Positions 1 to 6,156 of a stretch of 6,192 nt of DNA are shown in pieces. The DNA comes from Flavobacteriaceae bacterium. Lineage in GTDB: Bacteria > Bacteroidota > Bacteroidia > Flavobacteriales > Flavobacteriaceae. The notes beneath the pieces are model-generated. The model searched no databases. It had not been told where the DNA came from and worked only from the letters and a program-made list of their open reading frames with translations. The DNA lies in contig JAURDG010000086.1 of NCBI GenBank assembly GCA_030828025.1, forward strand, positions 1 to 6,192, read 5' to 3'. The position numbers and the translations under genes are program-made. The first letter of the stretch is position 1. The number at the start of each line of letters is the position of its first letter.

Positions 1-2711
1 AAGAAAGAAGACTCGTAGTAGTACTCGGAGTTATATCTTCCGTTAGCACTTACTGTAATTTCATCGGCTAGCTGATAGTTTAGACCAGCCTTAAGACGGT
101 GCTCAGGCGTGTTCCAAGACATATTCACTTCTACTACAGGATCTGCCGTATAGTCTAAGCTGTTGTACTCATAGATAAGGTTTGCTGTAAGTGCAGGAGT
201 TAAGGACTTAATCGCCTCAAAGCTAACACCATAAGCATTAAAGTCATTATCTATATTGGAATCCACTTGGAACTCAAAGAAATTACCTCCAGCCATAGCA
301 GCCTCAACAGTGGAATAGGTTGCATTTAACAAAGGAGTATAAACATAAACACCCGCAATTTTGTCTTTGTAAGCGTTGTAGTATCCACTAATGTCAAAGG
401 TAAATCCAGGAGAGTTGTAACGATAACCAACCTCAACGGTAGAAACTGTTTCTGCCTTAGCAAAGTTTAGGTTAGCAGCAGAATTATCCGCCTGATGAAC
501 AGAATTTTCCATTACATAGTTACCTGTGAATGTTCCTGGCTGACCATTGACAAGTTGAACTGTCCGATTAAAACGACCAATGCTTCCTTTTTCGTTACCT
601 AGAATAAAGAACGAACGTTGGTTTAGCCCAATGAATTTATCTTGATTCGTTGGGTTTCTAAATCCAGTTTGTGCTGTGATCCTCAAGTTTTGATTTTCAG
701 AAAGGTTAAACAATAAACCTAATCTCGGTGTAAAGTTTCCATTTTCCAAAACCGTTTGCTTGTCATAGCGAGCAGATGCGATAAGCGTTAGCTTATCGTC
801 CATTAGGTTTCGTTTAAGCTGTGCATAAGCACCATATTCTGCATATTCGATAGGTGCATCATAGTCCGTGTAAAGTGTACCTCCAGTAGAGAGTTCATAA
901 TTTCTGTACGTAGCACCAACGATTAAATTTCCAATACCCAATTTGTCTCCAAAATCATAATCTACCTCGTAGTTAAAGATTTTAGAAAGGTCTTGCACAA
1001 TCGAGCCTTTGCCAATCTCGATAGCATTACTTCTAGAAGAAGCAAGTGCTTGATTAAAGGCATCCGTTCCTGGAACAAGCATATTGGCGTTAGCAGCAGC
1101 ACGAGCAGCCATATGGAAAGGAGTTGTGTCGCCAAAAAGATCATTAATGCTTAAGGCAGCTAGATCGCTAGCAGGCCTAGCCCCAGCAAGAACTTGTCCA
1201 TATGTACCAGTAATATGCCCTTGAATTTGACTCATCACGCCCAACAATGCTTGAGCAGGAGGAATTCCTTGTGATAAAGCTATGCCGCCAAGGTATGTTT
1301 GGAGGTAGATTCCACCCCATCCGTTAAGTAAACCGCCTGGCTGAGCATTTGCCAAGTTAACGGCATCATAACCAGTAATGGAGGTGTTGCCCGCATCTTC
1401 GTGGGTATAGAAAAACTTTGCCTTAAAGCCACCTCGCTTCAACTCCAGTTTATGTTGTTGTACAAATACATTGTCCATATTGTAAACAGTAGCACCAGTG
1501 TATAGCGGTGCTTTACCAGTACCAATTAACGATTGGACGCTCAATTCGGTGTTGCTATCAGGTCTGTAGTGAATGGCAAAGTTACCCTTAGTGTTATATG
1601 TATCATTGCCCATCAAATCAACCAGTTTGTACCCCGTAGTACGGGTTGTATCAAAATAGTTAGGCGCCAAAGCAGAAAGCTGTAATAGGCCTGGTGCTAA
1701 AGCTGGGGGTGTTAGTGGGCTACCTGCAATTGCAGCAAACCATTGAGGTGATGTTAAGGCTTGCTCACCTTCCACATTCACGGCATTGTAATCAGGATTG
1801 TTTGGGTTATATCCTTCAATAATATTTCTGTTCTCGGTGTGTCTGTAGTCAGCAGCCAACCAGTCAGAACCCCATTTGTGAGAGAAGGTAGCTTTTACAG
1901 CAACTTTGTCTGAAAGTTTACCACCCATACGAATGGCAAAATCTTCAAACATATTAATTCCCGCAGCATCTTGATCCGTTTGACCCCTACGGTAAGAAAC
2001 ATCAATTCCTTCATGATCAAATGGATTTTTGCTATTGATAAATACAATTCCTTTATATGCATCGGCACCATAAAGTGCAGAAGCAGCACCTGGAAGAACT
2101 TCAACACTTTGAACGTCAATGTCGTGTAAACCAATCAGGTTACCCACACCAAATCCAAAAACGGGTGCTTGGTTGTTCATTCCATCGACAAGCGTTACAA
2201 GCCCTTCGTTGTAAATATCTGTAAATCCACGAAGACTAATTTGGCTAAAAACAAGCCCTGCCTCTAGAACATTGACAGATTTAAGGTTTGCCAACCCATT
2301 AAAATAATCTGCAGAAGGAGTCGCTTGAATATCGCTAACGCTAAACTTCTCAACCGTAACTGGCGACTCAAAAAGACGCTGCGCAATACGTGAAGCAGAA
2401 ATAACAATTTCGTCTAACTGTGTTGAGCTTTCACTAAGTGTAATCGATAGCGATTGAGCTGCACTAGTTACTGATACAGATTTAGTCTCAAGTCCTACAC
2501 TTGATATTGTCAAGGTAAAAGGAGGAGTTTGTGAAGTACTCAAACTGAATTTACCATCAAAATCGGTAACTGTACCTGTGGTATTGTCCAAAACAACATT
2601 AGCCCCCGGAACGGGTTGACCATTGCTATCCGATACAGTACCAGATACTTGTGTTTGCGCTATTGCAACAGTAGATAGGCACAATAGCATAACTTTAATA
2701 AAAAATTTCAT
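1..2711 (-). CDS. TonB-dependent outer-membrane receptor, C-terminus cut by the window edge
   Basis: This frame stays open for 903 codons from the ATG at 2709-2711 to the left edge, so the last barrel strands and the stop are missing. Residues 1-19 form a signal peptide ending AIAQ. Residues 22-95 resemble a carboxypeptidase-regulatory-like domain (VSGTVSDSNGQPVPGANVVL, then TVTDFDGKFSL). LDEIVISASR at 99-108 looks like the TonB box. The plug follows at about 113-230, with SLRGFTD (159-165), LVDGMNNQAP (174-183) and LPGAASALYGADAYKGIVFI (206-225), and the rest is beta-barrel with alternating aromatic strands. By family, it binds a large substrate at the cell surface and imports it using force from a TonB-ExbB-ExbD motor. 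No SusD-like lipoprotein gene is next to it, so a SusCD glycan system is not supported, and I cannot name the substrate. It lies downstream of the exb cluster on the same strand but has its own 96-base leader. Confidence 0.95.
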   Translation of the reverse strand, partial: MKFFIKVMLLCLSTVAIAQTQVSGTVSDSNGQPVPGANVVLDNTTGTVTDFDGKFSLSTSQTPPFTLTISSVGLETKSVSVTSAAQSLSITLSESSTQLDEIVISASRIAQRLFESPVTVEKFSVSDIQATPSADYFNGLANLKSVNVLEAGLVFSQISLRGFTDIYNEGLVTLVDGMNNQAPVFGFGVGNLIGLHDIDVQSVEVLPGAASALYGADAYKGIVFINSKNPFDHEGIDVSYRRGQTDQDAAGINMFEDFAIRMGGKLSDKVAVKATFSHKWGSDWLAADYRHTENRNIIEGYNPNNPDYNAVNVEGEQALTSPQWFAAIAGSPLTPPALAPGLLQLSALAPNYFDTTRTTGYKLVDLMGNDTYNTKGNFAIHYRPDSNTELSVQSLIGTGKAPLYTGATVYNMDNVFVQQHKLELKRGGFKAKFFYTHEDAGNTSITGYDAVNLANAQPGGLLNGWGGIYLQTYLGGIALSQGIPPAQALLGVMSQIQGHITGTYGQVLAGARPASDLAALSINDLFGDTTPFHMAARAAANANMLVPGTDAFNQALASSRSNAIEIGKGSIVQDLSKIFNYEVDYDFGDKLGIGNLIVGATYRNYELSTGGTLYTDYDAPIEYAEYGAYAQLKRNLMDDKLTLIASARYDKQTVLENGNFTPRLGLLFNLSENQNLRITAQTGFRNPTNQDKFIGLNQRSFFILGNEKGSIGRFNRTVQLVNGQPGTFTGNYVMENSVHQADNSAANLNFAKAETVSTVEVGYRYNSPGFTFDISGYYNAYKDKIAGVYVYTPLLNATYSTVEAAMAGGNFFEFQVDSNIDNDFNAYGVSFEAIKSLTPALTANLIYEYNSLDYTADPVVEVNMSWNTPEHRLKAGLNYQLADEITVSANGRYNSEYYYESSF

Positions 2712-2807
2712 AGTTGTGATCGTTTTATTTTTTGTCATTATAAGATGTAAAGATATTGTTTTTTTAATTATAGATTATTAAACGCAAATTTTTACTGCAT
2801 ATTTAAA
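2712..2807 (-). promoter_or_regulatory. AT-rich leader of the receptor gene with a weak -7 candidate
   Basis: This gap separates the beta-barrel gene from the receptor gene. On the minus strand, TATCTTTA at 2755-2748 fits the Bacteroidota -7 pattern TAnnTTTG except for its last base. It would give a leader of roughly 30-35 bases. The TTTG further upstream lies 29 bases from it, too far for a normal -33 box, so the promoter is only a candidate. The stretch before the ATG is A-rich (ACAAAAAATAAAACG), as is usual for initiation regions in this phylum. I found no GC-rich hairpin with a T tract, so there is no visible terminator for the upstream gene. Confidence 0.25.
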
Positions 2808-3458
2808 TTAAAACACAAAAAATATCAATCCAATTTTTGTGAAAATAATATCCTGCTTTTCGCCAAAATGGGTAAATGTAGCCCATGGTTGTAAGTCATG
2901 GGTTATACTAATATTCCATGTATTGAAGCCTAGATACAGATTCCAACGCATCAGCGAACCTGTATGTGGTAATGTTACTTTATTCACACTGCCATCTAAG
3001 CCCTCGAATATCGCATTAAAATCAAGTGGTAGTTGCAAGCTTATGCCTGTATGGACACGCCAAAACGCATGATTTTGCGCTGAAGCATTGCGCCAGCGCA
3101 ACTCAAGTGGAATGGAAATAGATTGCATTTGAAGCGAATTTCGGGTATAACGCTCTTCCAATAAAGTGGTACTGATGTCACCCGAAACAAGCTGAAAGCG
3201 GCTATTGGTAAATACCTGCGCCATGTCCCAGCCTAGGCCCAAACCTATGGCTAATCTTCGTGATTTACTTATGGGCATATCACGCACAAAGCCAGCAGAA
3301 AGTGCATACGAAAGTTTGTTTTGAATCAACCCTTGGGGTGGTGATGCAAAATAAGGATACGCAATCCCAAAATACAGCTGATCCTCACGGAATTTTGCAT
3401 CTTGAGCAACCACTAAAGTGGACAGTATGCACATCAGTAAAACGAGAGCGGTTCTCAT
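2808..3458 (-). CDS. Outer-membrane beta-barrel protein, porin/PorT-like family
   Basis: The product has 216 residues. A signal peptide covers 1-19 (short basic start, hydrophobic core LVLLMCILSTLVV, then AQ). The mature part is made of short amphipathic strands rich in aromatic residues and glycine (LYFGIAYPYF, LAIGLGLGWDM, WNLYLGFNTW). It ends FFVF, the terminal phenylalanine typical of barrels inserted by the BAM machinery. The length suits a small barrel of about eight to ten strands. The start at 3458 is preferred because the next methionine, residue 9, would destroy the signal peptide. By family it belongs with the outer-membrane beta-barrel proteins often annotated as 'PorT family' in Bacteroidota. 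I do not claim it is the type IX secretion protein PorT, because no other secretion gene is here. It follows the exb cluster after 100 bases, which suggests a working link to the motor, but this is inference. Confidence 0.8.
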   Translation of the reverse strand: MRTALVLLMCILSTLVVAQDAKFREDQLYFGIAYPYFASPPQGLIQNKLSYALSAGFVRDMPISKSRRLAIGLGLGWDMAQVFTNSRFQLVSGDISTTLLEERYTRNSLQMQSISIPLELRWRNASAQNHAFWRVHTGISLQLPLDFNAIFEGLDGSVNKVTLPHTGSLMRWNLYLGFNTWNISITHDLQPWATFTHFGEKQDIIFTKIGLIFFVF

Positions 3459-3495
3459 CTGCTAAATATACACCAAAAAAGCACCCATTTTCAAC
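3459..3495 (-). promoter_or_regulatory. Candidate promoter abutting the beta-barrel gene start
   Basis: On the minus strand, TATATTTA at 3470-3463 fits the Bacteroidota -7 pattern TAnnTTTG at all but the last base. A TTG lies 21 bases upstream of it, near the usual -33 position. Only four bases (GCAG) separate the box from the ATG, so a transcript from here would start at or next to the start codon. The 11-base string TATATTTAGCA is identical to one upstream of exbB. The region is AT-rich, so chance remains possible. Confidence 0.35.
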
Positions 3496-3558
3496 ATCGA
3501 TATCCACATAGAATAGCGTGTAAAAAACAGATGCTTTAGTTCTTTTTTGACAGAATGA

Positions 3559-4041
3559 TTATTTTAAATTCTGTGTGTAATCTCCGCTACGCGTGGAATA
3601 ATTAATCTTTAGGGCGTTGACTTTCCGTAACTCTTGCTTGATGTCGCTAATAAGTCCCATATTGGTTTCTCCATCAACCTTCAGGGCAGTTGTCAGTACA
3701 TTTTGCAACTCCTGACGCTTGGAGGCACGCTCGGCAAGCACAAAAGCACCCACATCCTGAACTGTAGCAAACTTATCGTTTAACTGAATTTTAGGTTGTG
3801 TGCCAAATTTATCCTGATAACGTTGACTTGGTTTGCCCGCATAGATATACATCACACGATCTTTCTTATCGAGTTTTTGAACTTGATCTGCAGCAGGGAG
3901 CGTATTGGCAACCATAAGGGTGCTATCACGCATTACTGTAGCTACCATAAAAAAGAACAACAACATAAATACAATATCGGGCAATGAAGCTGTTGATATA
4001 GCTGGTAAATCGCCGCCTTTTTTCTTTTTAAACTTAGACAT
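3559..4041 (-). CDS. exbD: ExbD/TolR-family biopolymer transport protein (short paralogue)
   Basis: The product has 160 residues with the ExbD layout. A lysine-rich cytoplasmic head (SKFKKKKGG) is followed by one transmembrane helix at about 20-38, LPDIVFMLLFFFMVAT, and then a periplasmic domain. Asp22 at the start of the helix is in the place of the conserved proton-carrying aspartate of ExbD/TolR. The C-terminal part (about 120-150, VDGETNMGLISDIKQELRKV) matches the family's habit of a conserved acidic turn followed by a helix. By family, it pairs with another ExbD inside an ExbB ring and couples proton flow to force across the periplasm. Its ATG follows the stop of the upstream exbD after one base, so the two are probably translationally coupled. 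It is the last gene of the tight cluster. The family assignment is firm; the assignment to TonB rather than to another partner is not. Confidence 0.92.
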   Translation of the reverse strand: MSKFKKKKGGDLPAISTASLPDIVFMLLFFFMVATVMRDSTLMVANTLPAADQVQKLDKKDRVMYIYAGKPSQRYQDKFGTQPKIQLNDKFATVQDVGAFVLAERASKRQELQNVLTTALKVDGETNMGLISDIKQELRKVNALKINYSTRSGDYTQNLK

Positions 4042-4042
4042 A

Positions 4043-4666
4043 CTAATTCGTTTTTGAGGGTTCGGCTTCGGATAATTTTTGTGGAAATAACGCCTTTACA
4101 GCATCCAACTTAGGTTTCAAGGCTTCCTTTTCGTTAGAGGAGGTTCTTGGGTCAGAGTACTTGCGGTCTGCAGCTACAAAACTCAATCCTGCATTGGGGT
4201 ATAGACGCGCAAACTCACGGTCACGCAATACATTATAGGCAGCCACCAACTCATTTTGCACGGCGATATAGACCTTATAGTCTGTTTCGCGGTCATTTTT
4301 AAGAGAAATAACTGCTTTGTCTGGATTGTCAGAAGAATCTGGATTACCCTCACCTTGACAGAAGCTACAAGCGTCATCGCCTTTTCCACCACCATTATCC
4401 AAAAAAGCAACGGCTGCTTCGCGAAGCTCACTAATCTCCATTGGTTTTTCTTCAACAAGCAGGTCGTTGTTTTTGTTAACCACTACCGTAAAGATGTTTC
4501 GTTCTTTAATAATTGGAGGGTCAACAACGTCTTCCATAGGAGGCAACTTTCTATTTAGTCCAGAATCGGTTTCAATAGTCGTGGTTACCAAGAAGAATAT
4601 CAGGAGCAGGAAAGCGATATCGGCCATGGACCCTGCATTTACTTCGGGTGCAGATCTTTTTGCCAT
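4043..4666 (-). CDS. exbD: ExbD/TolR-family biopolymer transport protein (long paralogue with CxxC)
   Basis: The product has 207 residues, longer than a typical ExbD of about 140. A short cytoplasmic head (AKRSAPEVNAGSM) leads to a single transmembrane helix at about 15-31, ADIAFLLLIFFLVTTTI, with Asp16 as the conserved proton-carrying residue. The periplasmic part holds a glycine-rich and acidic insert with CSFC at 100-103 followed by QGEGNP, then KAVISLKNDRETDYKVYIAV (117-136), an ExbD core strand-turn-helix. After about residue 150 comes a charged tail of roughly 57 residues, which is not part of the minimal ExbD fold. The two cysteines are placed to form a disulfide in the periplasm or to bind a metal; neither is shown. 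The gene starts 6 bases after the stop of the four-helix protein gene and ends one base before the second exbD. It differs clearly from that paralogue, so they are not a recent duplication. Confidence 0.92.
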   Translation of the reverse strand: MAKRSAPEVNAGSMADIAFLLLIFFLVTTTIETDSGLNRKLPPMEDVVDPPIIKERNIFTVVVNKNNDLLVEEKPMEISELREAAVAFLDNGGGKGDDACSFCQGEGNPDSSDNPDKAVISLKNDRETDYKVYIAVQNELVAAYNVLRDREFARLYPNAGLSFVAADRKYSDPRTSSNEKEALKPKLDAVKALFPQKLSEAEPSKTN

Positions 4667-4672
4667 AGCTAC

Positions 4673-5119
4673 TTATTTTAAAAATCGCTTAACTCCAGAA
4701 AATAGCATCGCTCCTACGGCAACAATGGCCAAAATATAGAAGGTGCGTAAGCCCGTTCCGACCAATCTCGAGCCCGTTGCAGACAATACTTCACCGTCTT
4801 TCATGGGTGTTTCTACACCCTCTGAAAACAAGAAAGATATAAGGACTACAAACAAAAAAGCAGCAATCGAAATAAGGGCTTTCTTTAGTTTTGCTCCATC
4901 GGATGCAAGGCTAATCAGCGATGATGCAACCGTTATCAATACCGTGACGACCAATATAAAAATAGCAAGGTAAATCATCGGCGAAACTTTTGAAAAGTTC
5001 CCCGCTAAACTATTCATTTCGATAACGTCATCACCAGCTCTAAGGATAAGCACTTGAAAAATCAAGCCCAAAACACCAAGTGCCAATGCAACGTATGTGG
5101 TTATTTTTTGAATACTCAT
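4673..5119 (-). CDS. Four-helix inner-membrane protein of unknown function in the exb operon
   Basis: I do not recognise a named family. The product has 148 residues with four predicted transmembrane helices at about 7-26, 49-71, 79-99 and 123-143. The short basic loop between helices 2 and 3 (DGAKLKK) and the basic C-terminus (VKRFLK) point to both ends lying in the cytoplasm. Two periplasmic loops result: 27-48 (RAGDDVIEMNSLAG) and 100-122 (EGVETPMKDGEVL, acidic). There is no signal peptide cleavage site, catalytic motif or cysteine. The gene sits between exbB and the first exbD, 17 bases after the former and 6 before the latter, so it is almost certainly co-expressed with the motor. An accessory or assembly subunit of the ExbB-ExbD complex is a reasonable inference from position only. 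Confidence 0.85.
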   Translation of the reverse strand: MSIQKITTYVALALGVLGLIFQVLILRAGDDVIEMNSLAGNFSKVSPMIYLAIFILVVTVLITVASSLISLASDGAKLKKALISIAAFLFVVLISFLFSEGVETPMKDGEVLSATGSRLVGTGLRTFYILAIVAVGAMLFSGVKRFLK

Positions 5120-5136
5120 AATCGTTGATTTAGGTA

Positions 5137-5940
5137 TTATTTTTGATTCGCAACAAGAAGGTCAATCAAGGTGATAGACGCATCTTCCATGTCGTTTACA
5201 ATACTGTCAATTTTTGCAATGATGTAGTTGTAAAAAATTTGCAAAATAATCGCAACAATAAGACCGAATACAGTTGTTAAAAGGGCTACCTTGATACCAC
5301 CTGCAACAAGTGAAGGCTGCATATCACCAGCCGCTTCAATCTTGTCAAACGCCTGAATCATACCAATTACAGTACCCATAAATCCAAGCATGGGCGCAAG
5401 TGCAATAAATAAAGATATCCAAGACACGTTTTTCTCAAGTTGTCCCATTTGAACGCCACCATAAGCAACAACTGCTTTTTCGGCACTTTCGACTCCTTCA
5501 CCAGAACGATCAAGTCCTTGATAGAAAATAGACGCAACAGGGCCTTTGGTGTTTCGGCAAACTTCTTTGGCTGCTTGGACACCTCCAGAAGAAAGGGCAT
5601 CTTCGACAGCGGCAGTGAGTTTTGCTGTGTTTGTTGTCGCCAGATTTAAATAGATAATGCGCTCAATGGCGATAGCTAAACCAAGGATCAAACACAATAG
5701 AACAATCCCCATAAATCCGGGACCACCTTCTATAAATCTTTTCTTAAGTTCTTGAGTAAAGCCAGCTTCTTTAGCTTCGGCAGGTTGATCTTGTACGGCT
5801 TCAATAGCTGTTTCAGTTTCTTGCACAACAACGGAGTCTGCATCCTGAACAGCAGCGGAGTCTGTTTCTTGTGCAATAGCTGTTAAACCAGTTGCCACAA
5901 GGCAAAGCGCTAAGATAGTAAGGGAAAAAAAACGTTTCAT
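5137..5940 (-). CDS. exbB: ExbB/TolQ/MotA-family proton channel protein
   Basis: The product has 267 residues. An N-terminal signal-like segment (1-24, ending AIAQ) and an acidic linker (25-60) precede the conserved three-helix ExbB core. The helices lie at about 76-95, 173-199 and 214-240, with the large cytoplasmic loop between the first two. The signature LGFMGTVIGMIQAF is at 185-198, and GGIKVALLTTVFGLIVAI at 214-231. Thr190 and Thr222/Thr223 stand where the family has the pore-lining threonines. By family, five copies form a ring around two ExbD helices and conduct protons, producing rotation or force that a periplasmic partner carries to the outer membrane. It is the first gene of the cluster, with a candidate promoter just upstream and a tRNA gene before that. 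TolQ and MotA share this core; the ExbD genes that follow favour an Exb or Tol-type system over a flagellar stator. Confidence 0.93.
   Translation of the reverse strand: MKRFFSLTILALCLVATGLTAIAQETDSAAVQDADSVVVQETETAIEAVQDQPAEAKEAGFTQELKKRFIEGGPGFMGIVLLCLILGLAIAIERIIYLNLATTNTAKLTAAVEDALSSGGVQAAKEVCRNTKGPVASIFYQGLDRSGEGVESAEKAVVAYGGVQMGQLEKNVSWISLFIALAPMLGFMGTVIGMIQAFDKIEAAGDMQPSLVAGGIKVALLTTVFGLIVAIILQIFYNYIIAKIDSIVNDMEDASITLIDLLVANQK
5817..5864 (-). repeat. Two-copy 24-base imperfect tandem repeat within exbB
   Basis: Two adjacent 24-base units (5817-5840 and 5841-5864) match at 18 of 24 positions and both end CGGAGTCTG on the plus strand. The next bases (TTTCTTG) match the start of the first unit again. 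Because 24 is a multiple of three, the protein shows an octad repeat, ETDSAAVQ (25-32) and DADSVVVQ (33-40), with a degenerate third copy ETETAIEAVQ. It lies in the acidic linker just after the signal peptide and before the first core helix. Confidence 0.75.
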
Positions 5941-6012
5941 TGATAAATTAATTAAGTTTATGACGTATTTTATTTTGTGATGCTAAATATATAAAAATAT
6001 ATATACAAAAGT
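5941..6012 (-). promoter_or_regulatory. Candidate promoter and leader of the exb operon
   Basis: On the minus strand, a TTTTG directly after the tRNA is followed by an AT-only run and then TATATTTA, which fits the -7 pattern TAnnTTTG except for its last base. The spacing from TTTG to this box is 14 bases, short of the usual 17-23, so the -33 assignment is doubtful. The -7 box at 5990-5983 would leave a leader of about 35-40 bases before the ATG at 5940. The same 11-base string, TATATTTAGCA, occurs before the beta-barrel gene. No Shine-Dalgarno is visible. Confidence 0.35.
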
Positions 6013-6016
6013 ATCG

Positions 6017-6104
6017 CAGAGAGGAAGGGATTCGAACCCTCGATACGTTTTTGACGTATACACACTTTCCAGGCGTGCGCCTTCGACCACTCGGCCACCT
6101 CTCT
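6017..6104 (-). tRNA. tRNA-Ser (anticodon GGA)
   Basis: The cloverleaf can be folded by eye. The acceptor stem AGAGAGG pairs with CCTCTCT (6018-6024) over seven base pairs, followed by discriminator G at 6017. The D arm begins GCCGAGTGG. The anticodon stem CACGC/GTGTG encloses the loop CTGGAAA, which gives anticodon GGA (6070-6068) reading the serine codons UCC and UCU. A long variable arm (ATACGT, loop, ACGTAT) marks it as a class II tRNA, as expected for serine. The T arm is GAGGG-TTCGAAT-CCCTT. The bases after the discriminator are CGA, so CCA is not encoded and must be added enzymatically. Confidence 0.97.
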
Positions 6105-6142
6105 AATTGGGGGGTAAATATCGAAAAAATAAATAGCCCAAA
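6105..6142 (-). promoter_or_regulatory. Candidate promoter of the tRNA-Ser gene
   Basis: On the minus strand, TTTG (6142-6139) is followed 18 bases later by TATTTACC (6120-6113), a partial match to the TAnnTTTG box. The spacing is normal for Bacteroidota promoters. Transcription would start only a few bases before the mature tRNA 5' end at 6104. The -7 match is imperfect, so this is a candidate only. Confidence 0.3.
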
Positions 6143-6156
6143 AAATTTATATGAAC

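Noticed and set aside
962..2134. Short minus-strand frames at 962-1144 and 1895-2134
   Set aside because: Both lie in another frame of the receptor gene, which reads through without a stop and shows plug and barrel motifs.
1..2711. SusC-type glycan importer
   Set aside because: A SusC would normally be followed or accompanied by a SusD lipoprotein gene. The downstream side is cut off, and the plug motif SALYGADAYKGIVFI fits the non-Sus receptor group better.
2839..3072. Plus-strand open frame of 77 codons
   Set aside because: It lies entirely inside the well-supported minus-strand beta-barrel gene, and its product has no recognisable domain or signal.
2808..3458. Naming the beta-barrel gene porT/sprT of the type IX secretion system
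   Set aside because: Only the general small-barrel architecture is visible, and no other type IX secretion gene is in the window. The neighbours point to an Exb motor instead.
3260..3511. Plus-strand open frame of 83 codons
   Set aside because: It overlaps the start of the beta-barrel gene and its likely promoter, and the composition is that of an antisense shadow.
3459..3558. Rho-independent terminator after the second exbD
   Set aside because: The minus strand holds T runs here (for example GGGTGCTTTTTT), but no complementary upstream arm able to form a GC-rich stem.
4256..4739. Overlapping plus-strand open frames of 100 and 90 codons
   Set aside because: They are antisense to the long exbD, where a clear helix, conserved aspartate and periplasmic domain show which strand codes. 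The hydrophobic runs merely mirror that gene.
5983..6010. AT-dinucleotide run as an origin or attachment site
   Set aside because: A tRNA 3' end is a common integration site, but I see no duplicated tRNA tail, integrase gene or mobile cargo. A promoter explains the AT-rich run more simply.
6105..6145. Inverted repeat TTGGG ... CCCAA as a terminator of the TatD-like gene
   Set aside because: The arms are only five bases long with a loop of about 25 AT-rich bases, and no T tract follows the second arm.
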